64,000 nucleotides of DNA, taken from the NCBI GenBank assembly GCA_003194525.1, contig NBIV01000001.1, positions 744,001 to 808,000 on the forward strand. The letters are read 5' to 3'. This DNA comes from Gracilariopsis chorda. Taxonomy: Eukaryota > Rhodophyta > Florideophyceae > Gracilariales > Gracilariaceae. How positions within the stretch are numbered: position 1 is the stretch's first letter; every line of letters starts with the position of its first letter. The notes under the pieces were generated by a model, which was not told the origin of the DNA, did not search any database, and saw nothing but the letters and a program-made list of their open reading frames with translations. A program made the position numbers and the translations under genes. Positions 51,701 through 59,961 of this stretch are shown here, piece by piece.

Positions 51701-54700
51701 GATCATTGAAGTTCTAGAAAGAGAAGATGGCGCATTTGCCCCTGCTGCTGATGCACTTGCTTTTCTAACCGGCACAGCTCTCAGTCCTGGAAGCGATGCT
51801 TTAAGTCAAGTCTTTGAAGGAATGGTCTCCGGAAAGTCCTCTGTGCGCGACGCAGTGCTTGCATCGCTAAGCCGACTTCCGCCCCTTTCGTCTCCGACTA
51901 TTGATTGTCCCCGAGATGCAGCCCTAGGGCGCATGTTGTTTCTGGCAACGTTTGACCCTGACAACCCGAACATGGAACTAGGGAATGAGCTTTGGGAGAA
52001 TTACAATCACCCTCTAAGCGTACACGATGACGCACCCATATTGATAGAATTGATTAGGAGCGATGAAGCTGATGTGCGTCAAATGTCAGCGAAGGCGGTC
52101 GCTACAGCTCTCTGTGGAAAGGAGAATGAAGCAACTCGGAACGAGTGCTTACGAAGATTATTTGAAATCTACGATTCAAGCTTGCCCAATAAAGGTCAAG
52201 GCATTGATCAAATGAGTACACATGTTAGAAAAGGCATTCACCCTCCCGTTAAACGAGTCCGAGATCGATCTATCCCAGACGAGTCTGAAGACGAGAAATG
52301 GATGGCACGTGAAGGAGTGGCACTCGCTCTTGAGCACATGGCATTGAAGAAAGCCCTCACTCCGATTGAAACAACAATTGCGTTCTCTTTTTTGGCTGGA
52401 AAGAGTTTGGGGGATGAAAACAAAACAGTACGAGAGGGTATGTCAAAAGCAGCCATGGCCGTTGTCGAAGCGGCTGGTGAACATGGCCCTTCCCTTCTTC
52501 TACCAATGATTGAAAAGCAATTGAACACCCCCGTGTCTTCAGGGATGACACAGGACGAGATTCTACATGCTGATAGAACAAGGGAGAACTTGGTTATGTG
52601 TCTCGGTTCTGTTGCTGGCTTTCTACCAGCAAATGATGACCGAGTCGCGAAGATCGCAAAGCAAGTCATTAAGAGTGCCATGGAGACTCCTTCAGAGGTA
52701 GTTCAAAATGCTGCAGCCCGCTGTCTAGCGCCATTGGCAAAAGCTGCAGTTTCTTGTGACGGGGACAAGACACAACAAGTCTTGATAAAAACGGTATGGA
52801 ATGAGGACTCTTCGTATGGAGAAAGACGAGGTGCCGCTTATGCTCTTGCTGGCATTGCCGGGGGTCTTGGGTTGAAGTTTCTTAAGAAGTCGAATCTTAT
52901 GACAGAGATTGAAGCCGCTGTGAAAGATAAATCGCCAAGGCGAAGGCAAGGAGCATTTATATTACTAGAGACTCATGCGATAATGCTGGAAAGGCTGTTT
53001 GAACCTTATACAGTTGCGATTGTACCGTTTCTCTTGTCTTGTATGGGAGATTCTATTGTGGAAGTTCGAAATGCATGTTGGGCAGCTGCCCAGGCGTCCA
53101 TGACAGAGATATCCTCTCAAGGCGTCAAGATGATCTTGCCCTCATTGCTTACTGGGTTGCAGGACAGGCAGTGGAGGACAAAAGCCGGAAGCGCCGAAGT
53201 ACTGGGAGCCATGGCGTTCTGTGCACCAAGGCAGCTCGCCCAATGCCTTCCACAAGTGGTTCCAAAGCTTGCAGAAGCATTAGCCGACGCTCATCCGAAG
53301 GTAGTGAATGCCGCCGAATCAGCTGTGAATCGAATCGCGGCAGTTGTTCGGAGCCCAGAAGTACGGAAGCTTTCACCATTTCTTCTTGCTGCTCTCCGAG
53401 ACCCCGCGGGCAGAACGCGCGGCGCGGTTGACGCGATGCTTGGATCAGAATTCATCCACGCCATTGATGCCGCTTCGCTTGCTCTTTTGATTCCTCCGTT
53501 GCATCGCGGCCTGCGTGATCGGAACTCTGAGTTGAAGAAACGTTCCGCAGCGATTGTGGGTTCTATGTGTAACAATGTTGCGAACCACGAAGATGTTGTC
53601 CCATATCTTGGTTTACTCTTGCCAGACTTACGAATCACTCTTCTGGATGCTATTCCGGACGTTAGAAGAACATCTGCCAAGGCTCTTGGTGCACTGGCAG
53701 CTTCGCTTGGAGAGCAAGGTCTCGGTGATATTGTATCATGGTTGGTAAGCGCAATTCTTGGTGGCTCAGGAAATACCGGGGAAAGCTCGTCAGATCGCGG
53801 TAAGAACCCCAGCGCCATAGTGTCGTCAAGTGCAGAAAGATCAGGGGCTGCGATGGGTCTCGCAGAGGTAGCAGCCTCGATGAACGACCGAAGACTTGAC
53901 GAAGTGCTTGGCAGTATACTTATGGCAGGGGAATCTTCTGCAGAAGCAAGAGAGGGAGGATTAATGGTGATTGCTTCAATGCCTAGTGCATTGGGGGAGC
54001 GGTATGAAGGTAGACTTAGTACATCTCTTACTGCCATCCTGAAAGGCTTGTCTGACGACGCAGACAGCGTTCGAGAAGCGGCGCTTGCAGCCGGAAGGAA
54101 CCTGGTTACGGCTTATGCAAAATCATCTCTTGATCATTTGCTTCCCGAGATACTTTCTGCTATGCGGGAGAAGCTTTGGCGTATCCGACAAGCTGCGACC
54201 CAGCTCTTGGGCGATATGCTTCTAGTTATTGCTGGAGCAATGCCAGAGAATCCAAGCGTTACGGGTCTGGCACCACCATCTGAGACTAAAAAGGACGATC
54301 TAGATGGGTCCAACGCGAATGGGTCTGAAGACGGTGATGATGGAAACCACGACGAAGATGAGGACTTTGAATCTCCAGAACACGCCGCGGCAGCAATGAC
54401 CACAGAAGCCACAATGAAAGCTATCGAAGAAGTACTTGGTATCGATCGTCGTAATGAAGTGCTTGCGGCTTTGTACATAATTCGGTGTGATGTTAGCGTT
54501 CGTGTTCGTCAGACTGGACTGCAGGTGTGGAAATCAGTTGTAGCAAACACACCTCGAGTTCTTCGAGAAATCATACCATGTGCAGTTCGACAAATTGTTG
54601 ATGGGCTCGGAGACGAAGACGAAGAACGACGGGCGGCGTCAGGAAGAACGTTGAGCGACCTTTCTCAGAAATTGGGAGACCGGGTTGTACCGGAAGTTTT

Positions 54701-56843
54701 ACCAGCCTTGCGAAGTGGGATTTGCAACAAGGATGCTTCTGCAAGGATTCGACGTGGTGCCTGTGAAGGCTTGGGAGAACTGGTCAGCGCTAGTCCGAAA
54801 ATTCAGCTCGAAGAACACTCGGACGCTCTAGTTGATACTGTTCATCAAGCACTGTTTGACAGTCTACCTATCGTTCGAATGGTCGCTGCGGATGTATTTG
54901 CGTTGCTTCTTAAGCCATTAGGGACTATGGTGGTGGATGCAATTGTTCCCAAGGTAATCGAACTACTATCATCGAATTCAGCCGAAGCAGAAACGGCATT
55001 GGATAGTTTGAAGCTGATTCTTAAGTCATGTGGACCAGGGTTAACTTCTATTGTTGTTCCTCGTTTGGTTTCCCAGAAACCGCTGCAAACGGCAAGTTGT
55101 CGAGCAATCACAACTGCGGCTAATGTGGCTCAAAATGGATTTGAACCTTATGTCAGCGACGTTGTTGACGCTGTCGTGGACACTCTTGAAGAGTTGGGCC
55201 CTGACGACGATAAGGAGCCAGTCGAAGAAATTCTCGGTGCAATAGGCGATGGAGGTATTGAGACAAGAAAACTGATGCTAGACACGCTTTTCACCAAATT
55301 CAACGAAGGATACCCGGAACGGCGAGTAGCTGCTAGTTGCGCGGTGCTAGGATTCTGTCGACGGTCTTCGGTGGAGTCTGTGACAAGTTGCTCCGGCTCT
55401 CTGTTGGAAATTTTAGTGAGGCAACTGGCGGATACGGATGATGGGGCTGCCAGAGCGGCTTGGGAAGCGCTGAACGTAATGTCCACAGTTGTACCGAATG
55501 AGAGCTTAATGGGACATATTCCTGTGATTAGGCAGTCACTGCGAGCTGCTTCGACGGGAATTGCAGTGACGGATACGACATCGTCTATAACGGCGTTGCA
55601 AATGCCGAAGGGTGTGGCGCCGTTCGTTCCGATGTTGACAGCGGGACTGCTGAATGGTAGCCCAGAACTGCGGGAGCAATCGGCGTTGGGTATCGGAGAG
55701 CTGGTTGAGTTTAGCAGTACTAAGAGCCTGGGGGCGTTTGCCATCAAGCTTGCTGGTGCTTTGATCAGGGTTATATCGGGACGATTTCCGTGGCAAGTTA
55801 AAGCCGCTATACTGAAAGCTTTATTGGCTCTGCAGAAGAAGGGTGGAATGATGTTGCGTTCGTTCGTGCCGCAGCTACAAAGCACGTTCGTGAAGTGTCT
55901 GTCGGATAACAGCCGTCTTGTTCGAGTAAGAGCTTGTGCGGCTCTAGGGGCGCTGGTGAGCATCCAACCGCGGTTGGAACCTTTGCTCAATGAACTGGTG
56001 AATATTGGGCTGAATGGAGTTAACGGAGGTGCTCAAACGGCTGGATTTCACTCTCTGTCTCAGGTGTTCAAACTAGCCAAAAAAGTTGCGGATAGCGCTT
56101 TTACTAGTACGGCGAGCAGCATTACGGAGGCGTTTGCGGAAGAAGACAGTGAAGTTCGCGATGCGGCTGGGAGAAGCCTCGGAGTTCTGGCTGGGAGATG
56201 TAGCGGGAGCATGGAGTATTGCCGGTTGATGGATTTGGTGGTGGAGCGATTGGTGATGGAGGGCACTGAATACACAGATAGAGTGAGCTGCGTGAAAGCG
56301 ATGGCAGGAATTTTCAAGTCTGGGAAGCATGTGGATGGGTTGCAGTGGGATGATATAGTACGGTTTATTGAGCCTGTGTACGAGCTGTTTGACAGCGGGA
56401 TCGGACAGATACGCGGTGGGGCGTGCACGGCGATGGGGAGCGTGTTGTTACTGGCTCACGAGGGCGGAAGTAAATTGGGCGCGGAGATGGACGCGAAGAG
56501 AAGGGCGATCATGAGACTGTGCGAGAGTGCAGAGTTTGATGAAGAGGCTGAGGTGAGAATGGCGGGGCTGCGGGCGCTTAGGGAGATTGTTCGGACTGAA
56601 AGGATGGTGGTGGAGCTGTGTGCAGAGAGCGTTATCGCTTGCGCTGGGGCTTCGAACACTGGGGTGCGGGAATGCGCGGAGCGAGTGTTGAAGCGAATGG
56701 TGATTGGATCAGAGGACATGAACGTGGACGAGGAACAGATGGAGGTGTTAAGGGAGTGTGTGGGGGCGGAGGACTTGAAACTGGTGGAACGGCGATTGGG
56801 CAAGCTGCGGACACTGGGCGAGTCGGAGGACGAACGGGATTAG
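48702..56843 (+). CDS. GCN1: GCN1, HEAT-repeat activator of the Gcn2 stress kinase
   Basis: 2,713 residues in one exon, close to yeast and human GCN1 (about 2,670). GCN1 sits on translating, especially collided, ribosomes in the cytosol and, with GCN20, presents uncharged tRNA to GCN2, which then phosphorylates eIF2alpha. HEAT repeats fill the protein. A coiled-coil/Ala-rich insert (about 775-830; SRHSRQAKQAEADKARAAAA) matches a similar segment in other GCN1s. The eEF3-like core (about 1340-1800) is the best conserved part: YGERRGAAYALAGIAGGLG near 1370, then SPRRRQGAFILLETHA and WRTKAGSAEVLGAMAFC. An acidic insert (about 1865-1890; DGDDGNHDEDEDFE) precedes the region that binds the GCN2 RWD domain (about 2000-2200). 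It is convergent with the next gene, with 77 bp between stops. Confidence 0.96.
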   Translation: MADEGNIKQKIRLAVSQDAQTSLAALRDLKASLDKIPPAAIPHLLTRVPTSTYQHLGLIFDILQQTRLDGVKSLITKKLNAFAASFRRAPPSTREALNVCKLCCRLLENEHVRASALELLIVTIAALEASPAPPQGAQHRSKTKAIRIAYEKGTKAVSSVLTACKSNLFEFADGFAKAPFEALASLGLLAPSYSNLSASERERYIKALATLCMKAAKIAQDLVRVSSSVLSQADQDLVIENVLPIVDHALKRETKLALPAAVSLFRAIQTFDISKGVSKTILPTLQQAVKNSDEEMRSNGVRMSQALGFCIKNEELLLSTTETQISALKTARYGYQKTATVEAIAAMVCASTRSETVYVKVLEGIYSWLSAKKERSADVRCAGFQALVSILLEVPKDLGSLDIVQKCVGLLTDGLCGKQMEDDRKAVLVAMSADIPRRCISESLMTSKSRDILEKIAAECSTKSKQDEALRSLAVLATWDLSRDVISCNLRSQANAVLGDRKSSPVLQDPSVLTSLSETRCAITCCEWMVETGHKFADLGIEAIYKHSLDPRPQVSRKAVDKLQAFQKSTDLNLITQMLTVLWETQFKGAPGEVHVARSYDFDDGMRAAERLGQAVLATVLPNIPMKSLPTIALATNHPRLYSTPTDFRPRKSSRFWLKVSEKLQDVDSNYNPDADEDWLNSCLAFLVGTEGIHSDNHAQVRAAVNSICALADPMNSYSTRVLRHVTKCLQPSVAQVSNLTETHFEALKFVKEVENSQAKVTNASDDPGVVNKKKTARKHLTSASRHSRQAKQAEADKARAAAASASALADKLKVARGHAKEADRALRNAKNILILVSDLAAVAPHGIHDLMSTALSLVLPVAKVEMLEEPCRRAISALTRTVNTTIKSIDEEISSCLYSLEQGQDAHKAVSRLVVFFQELSVPALGAEDFACVLPIIRAALLRNPSEPDQNQLSRRSGVKKRREEVAIVKAAAQVLLRHCKPEAVDAAVAAAAWRAGTWIIEVLEREDGAFAPAADALAFLTGTALSPGSDALSQVFEGMVSGKSSVRDAVLASLSRLPPLSSPTIDCPRDAALGRMLFLATFDPDNPNMELGNELWENYNHPLSVHDDAPILIELIRSDEADVRQMSAKAVATALCGKENEATRNECLRRLFEIYDSSLPNKGQGIDQMSTHVRKGIHPPVKRVRDRSIPDESEDEKWMAREGVALALEHMALKKALTPIETTIAFSFLAGKSLGDENKTVREGMSKAAMAVVEAAGEHGPSLLLPMIEKQLNTPVSSGMTQDEILHADRTRENLVMCLGSVAGFLPANDDRVAKIAKQVIKSAMETPSEVVQNAAARCLAPLAKAAVSCDGDKTQQVLIKTVWNEDSSYGERRGAAYALAGIAGGLGLKFLKKSNLMTEIEAAVKDKSPRRRQGAFILLETHAIMLERLFEPYTVAIVPFLLSCMGDSIVEVRNACWAAAQASMTEISSQGVKMILPSLLTGLQDRQWRTKAGSAEVLGAMAFCAPRQLAQCLPQVVPKLAEALADAHPKVVNAAESAVNRIAAVVRSPEVRKLSPFLLAALRDPAGRTRGAVDAMLGSEFIHAIDAASLALLIPPLHRGLRDRNSELKKRSAAIVGSMCNNVANHEDVVPYLGLLLPDLRITLLDAIPDVRRTSAKALGALAASLGEQGLGDIVSWLVSAILGGSGNTGESSSDRGKNPSAIVSSSAERSGAAMGLAEVAASMNDRRLDEVLGSILMAGESSAEAREGGLMVIASMPSALGERYEGRLSTSLTAILKGLSDDADSVREAALAAGRNLVTAYAKSSLDHLLPEILSAMREKLWRIRQAATQLLGDMLLVIAGAMPENPSVTGLAPPSETKKDDLDGSNANGSEDGDDGNHDEDEDFESPEHAAAAMTTEATMKAIEEVLGIDRRNEVLAALYIIRCDVSVRVRQTGLQVWKSVVANTPRVLREIIPCAVRQIVDGLGDEDEERRAASGRTLSDLSQKLGDRVVPEVLPALRSGICNKDASARIRRGACEGLGELVSASPKIQLEEHSDALVDTVHQALFDSLPIVRMVAADVFALLLKPLGTMVVDAIVPKVIELLSSNSAEAETALDSLKLILKSCGPGLTSIVVPRLVSQKPLQTASCRAITTAANVAQNGFEPYVSDVVDAVVDTLEELGPDDDKEPVEEILGAIGDGGIETRKLMLDTLFTKFNEGYPERRVAASCAVLGFCRRSSVESVTSCSGSLLEILVRQLADTDDGAARAAWEALNVMSTVVPNESLMGHIPVIRQSLRAASTGIAVTDTTSSITALQMPKGVAPFVPMLTAGLLNGSPELREQSALGIGELVEFSSTKSLGAFAIKLAGALIRVISGRFPWQVKAAILKALLALQKKGGMMLRSFVPQLQSTFVKCLSDNSRLVRVRACAALGALVSIQPRLEPLLNELVNIGLNGVNGGAQTAGFHSLSQVFKLAKKVADSAFTSTASSITEAFAEEDSEVRDAAGRSLGVLAGRCSGSMEYCRLMDLVVERLVMEGTEYTDRVSCVKAMAGIFKSGKHVDGLQWDDIVRFIEPVYELFDSGIGQIRGGACTAMGSVLLLAHEGGSKLGAEMDAKRRAIMRLCESAEFDEEAEVRMAGLRALREIVRTERMVVELCAESVIACAGASNTGVRECAERVLKRMVIGSEDMNVDEEQMEVLRECVGAEDLKLVERRLGKLRTLGESEDERD

Positions 56844-56920
56844 GGCGGGGGGGTTAGCAGGTTTTACACAGTTGATAAACAGATGTTGTTGTGTTGCTGA
56901 AGTAAATGGGGAATTGGATG

Positions 56921-57685
56921 CTATCTGGAGTGGTGCAGACTGTCGGCCAGAAGAAGCGGGGGTTGCATGGGGCCGAGGAAACGTGCGAGGGCGGGGGAAA
57001 ATATCTCGTGCACGTGGAGGAAGACGGCGCGGTTGTGGCGAAAGATGTAGTCGCGGGCCCACATGGGGGAGTGGGGATGGACGCCGAAGAGGGGGGCGAG
57101 GTCGGGACACAAGCCGTAGTGCACTGCGAGAATGGAACGACTGACACATAACTTGCGGTCTGCAAAGACGTCCCAGAGCAGACGGTGCGGGTCGGGGTGC
57201 ATGAGATGGGTGTAGAAGGCAGAGGACCACACTGAAGACGCGTAGAGGAGGGGGGGACTGTCGTCTGGCAAGTGGAGCGTTATGCGACGGTCGGTGAGTC
57301 CGAGCGTGGCTGCGGCGAAACGCTCGCGCGGCGGAAGGGGGGGGGGGCGGCTGGAGGGCTGCACGGAATGCAGACGGAGGTTTAACGGCGATGCAACGGC
57401 TATGGACAGCTGCTTTGCTATGTGACCGTCCGTGAGCAGCATGTAACGCCACATCGCGCTGCCGCTCACCTCGCCGCTGGCGTGCGAGAACTGCGGGCGT
57501 CGCACAGTCACAATGCGCTTGAAGTGCGTGGCGCGCGGCGCGCACCCGCTTGGCGCGGCGAACGCGCGCGGGCCGCATGACGGGCGAGCGCTCATGTCGA
57601 CGATTACGGCGCCTGTGACGACGACGGTGGGGAGGGCGCCGCTGCGCGTGCATCTCGCGCACGCCGCCGCCGTAGCCTTCCGCAT
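56921..57685 (-). CDS. chorismate-lyase-family (UbiC/DUF98-like) protein
   Basis: About 254 residues from the ATG at 57685. The C-terminal 175 residues follow the chorismate pyruvate-lyase-like fold. WRYMLLTDGHIAKQLSIAVA (LxTDGSxTrxLEaxxg in the family) comes first, then DRRITLHLPDDSPPLLYASSVW (family: R-x-V-x-L-x3-G-x-P-L-x-Y-A-x-S). LMHPDPHRLLWDVFADRKL follows (family: L-x3-D-x-P-I-G-x-L-L), and then WARDYIFRHNRAVFLHVHEIF (family: R-x-Y-x-I-x6-P-x-x-x-I-x-E-x-F). Chorismate lyase makes 4-hydroxybenzoate for quinone biosynthesis. The first 75 residues are basic and Ala-rich, consistent with organelle targeting. Recognition is by pattern from memory, and enzymatic activity is unproven. It is divergent from the MYB gene. 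Confidence 0.65.
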   Translation of the reverse strand: MRKATAAACARCTRSGALPTVVVTGAVIVDMSARPSCGPRAFAAPSGCAPRATHFKRIVTVRRPQFSHASGEVSGSAMWRYMLLTDGHIAKQLSIAVASPLNLRLHSVQPSSRPPPLPPRERFAAATLGLTDRRITLHLPDDSPPLLYASSVWSSAFYTHLMHPDPHRLLWDVFADRKLCVSRSILAVHYGLCPDLAPLFGVHPHSPMWARDYIFRHNRAVFLHVHEIFSPALARFLGPMQPPLLLADSLHHSR

Positions 57686-57773
57686 ACATACAACGCGTGT
57701 AAACTCACAAAAGCACCGTTTTATACCGCCCGCGGCCACCACACCCCTGCCCAGCTGCCCCCCATCCCGTCAA

Positions 57774-57865
57774 GGCTGCCTTCCCCTCCCCCTCTGGCCT
57801 CCTCTCTCCCCCCTTCCCTCCCCCCTCCCCCCCCCCCCTCCCTCCTTCTTCCCCCTCCCCACCAC
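57774..57865 (+). promoter_or_regulatory. pyrimidine-only leader upstream of the MYB gene
   Basis: Almost every base from 57774 to the ATG at 57866 is C or T, including a C13 run near 57828. Together with the next 90 bases it must serve both the MYB gene and the divergent lyase-like gene. C/T-rich leaders also precede the E2F gene and the coiled-coil gene at 59962. Confidence 0.5.
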
Positions 57866-58924
57866 ATGTCGTCGCCGTCCACCCCCCTGGATATTCTCTG
57901 TAACGTCGCCGCCGCCGAGCGCTCGGCTTCCGCCGAAAAGAGCACCGTCGTGGTGCCACCACAGCGAGCGCCTCCGCCTCAGCAGATGCGCGCTCCGCTG
58001 CAAGCGCTCCCCCCCATCCGAACGCCCCCCCACCCCGCCGCGCTTCCCCGTCTATCTTCTTCGGCGCCCTCACTTCCCCATCACCTGCTCTCCGCCGCGC
58101 ACCTGCCCCTACACCCGCCACTGCCGCCTCCGCCGCCGACCTCCCTCGCTCCTCCGCCTCCGTTCCCCGGTTCTTTCCCCAATTCACTGCCGTCACGGTC
58201 GCTGCTCAACCCGTACCCATCGTACCCAAACTGTCACGTGGTGCCTTCTGCCGCGCCTCCACTCCGTGCTGCCTTTGGTGCTGCACCGTCTGCACCGTCT
58301 GCACCGTGCTCGCAACCTGCTTTACAACGCAATTTGTCCGCGCCTACGCTACGTCCTCCGGCGGCTCCGGCGCCGCTGCCCATACGCGTGGAGCGCGTGC
58401 AAGCGCGTGAACAACGTACACATGACGCGCCATACCCTTCGTCATACCCTTCTGCATACGGGACACTAGCAAAGCCGCGCGCGTCTACAAGCGCTTGTTC
58501 TGTGCCGCTGTCGCAGCTGATGTCGGTGCACGGGGCGGGGGTGCCGAGAGCGCCTACCACTTCGTTACCGCCGTTGTCGCTGCCTGCTATATCGCTATCG
58601 ACGCCTGTATACGGCTCTCCGCCTACTACGATGGCGGGGCGACCTCGCGTGTCGTTCGGCTCGCCTGGAACTATGAAGGGCGTTTCTGGACGCGCTTCTA
58701 AGACGAGTGGACGACGGGATAGTTACACGCGCTTTACTGCGGAGGAGGAAGCTATGCTGCTGGATGGGGTGCGAGTGTTTGGTGTGGGCAATTGGAAGAA
58801 GATTTTGAATAGCTATCGTTTCCATTGGAAACGCACCGCTGTGGATTTGAAGGACAAGTATCGCAACATGACGCGCGCCAAGTTGAGACGCATTAATGCT
58901 GGAAACTCTGCGGCTGCTGCTGCT

Positions 58925-58955
<31 letters not shown>

Positions 58956-59191
58956 AGCACCAGCTACAACGGCATCAGCAACAGCAGCATGAACGTCAAC
59001 GACATGGCGCTTGTGGTGACGGTATAAATGGATGCAGTGTGGATGATGCGCGCATCAACTACTCGCCTTTGCGGCACTCGATGGAGGCGAAACGGTCGCA
59101 GAGCGTGGCGGTCGGGATGCAGATGAGCCCCATTTCGACGGCCAATACTACGCCTGCTGGAAGCGTGGAGGAGAAGAGTGTTCCTCCGTGA
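57866..59191 (+). CDS. single-MYB protein with telobox, telomere-repeat-binding type
   Basis: 441 residues. The first 280 are low-complexity (Pro, Ala, Ser) with no fold. One MYB/SANT domain lies at about 284-340: YTRFTAEEEAMLLDGVRVFG, then GNWKKILNSY, then TAVDLKDKYRNM. VDLKDKYRNM is the telobox motif (VDLKDKWRNM in human TRF and plant TRFL/TRB proteins), which reads TTAGGG-type repeats or plant telo-box promoters. A poly-Ala run of about 15 (GCG repeats near 58925-58955) and Gln/His-rich sequence follow. The N-terminal TRFH dimerisation domain of animal TRF is absent. A C-terminal MYB with a disordered N-terminus recalls TRF-like transcription factors. Either a telomere role or a transcriptional role is possible. 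Confidence 0.85.
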
Positions 59192-59961
59192 AGTGCGGGG
59201 CGCCGCTTTTGTTTTTTTTTTTTTTTTTTTGGTTTGATTTTGTTTTCGTGCTTGCGGGCGTTTGGTGTGTGTGTGGTACTCTTGGACCAGGGGTCATTTG
59301 TTTGTTCGTTTTGCGCTTTGCTTTGCCTTGTTTCTCGTTTTCCTTTTTGCCGTTTGTTCGCTGATGTTGTTTGTGTACCAGTAGGTGGCTGTTTGTATAT
59401 TAGAATGTACTTTGTTCGCAGAGCGTTGTTGGACGCGCCGGGCATGGCGGCAGCACGGTTTGGTGAAGCTGTTTGTACCATATCTATCATATCTGCTAGA
59501 GAAGCTACGACAAGTCGAGAAGTTGTAAACGGCGTCGTGCGCTGCTCGTGTGTGCGGAGGGCGCTTGGCGGCTGACGGCGCACGAGCGGCGCACGTGCGC
59601 GCGGCACAGCGCTTAATTTACGCCACAGCGCGCACACGTCACTATCTACACTACCTAGATACCCCTTGCCTTGGTATATTGGCGTGCTGTGTGTGTCAAT
59701 TGAAACGCCACGCGCCAGCTTGCGCTTCACTGCTGCATGCCACCCGCCCACTATCTATCTGCGCGTTCATTGCTCTTGTTGCCACCCCCCCCCCACCCCT
59801 TCTCATACCGCCCCCACCCCCCGTCCCCCCTCCCTCACACACACGCACTCTCAACCATCCACACCCCACAACACCCCACAACACCCCACCACACCCCACA
59901 CCCACCCCCCACACCCGCCCTCCTCGCCTACAACGCTGTACTGAACAGCCCGCCTAGCGCC
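59192..59961 (+). other. intergenic leader with poly-T and CA/CCCC low-complexity tracts
   Basis: A T19 run lies at 59212-59230. A C/A-rich stretch with repeated ACACCCCAC-type words occupies about 59830-59925, just before the next gene. A longer open frame from ATG 59737 reads through this stretch only because it lacks stops. Confidence 0.6.

Noticed and set aside
56748-57689. 313-codon minus-strand frame rich in R, H, P
   Set aside because: It is a shadow in GC-rich sequence. The overlapping minus frame ending at 56921 has the chorismate-lyase-like pattern and is preferred.
59737-59961. N-terminal extension of the coiled-coil protein
   Set aside because: It translates a C/A-rich, repeat-like leader into Pro/His/Thr low complexity. 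ATG 59962 gives a natural start.
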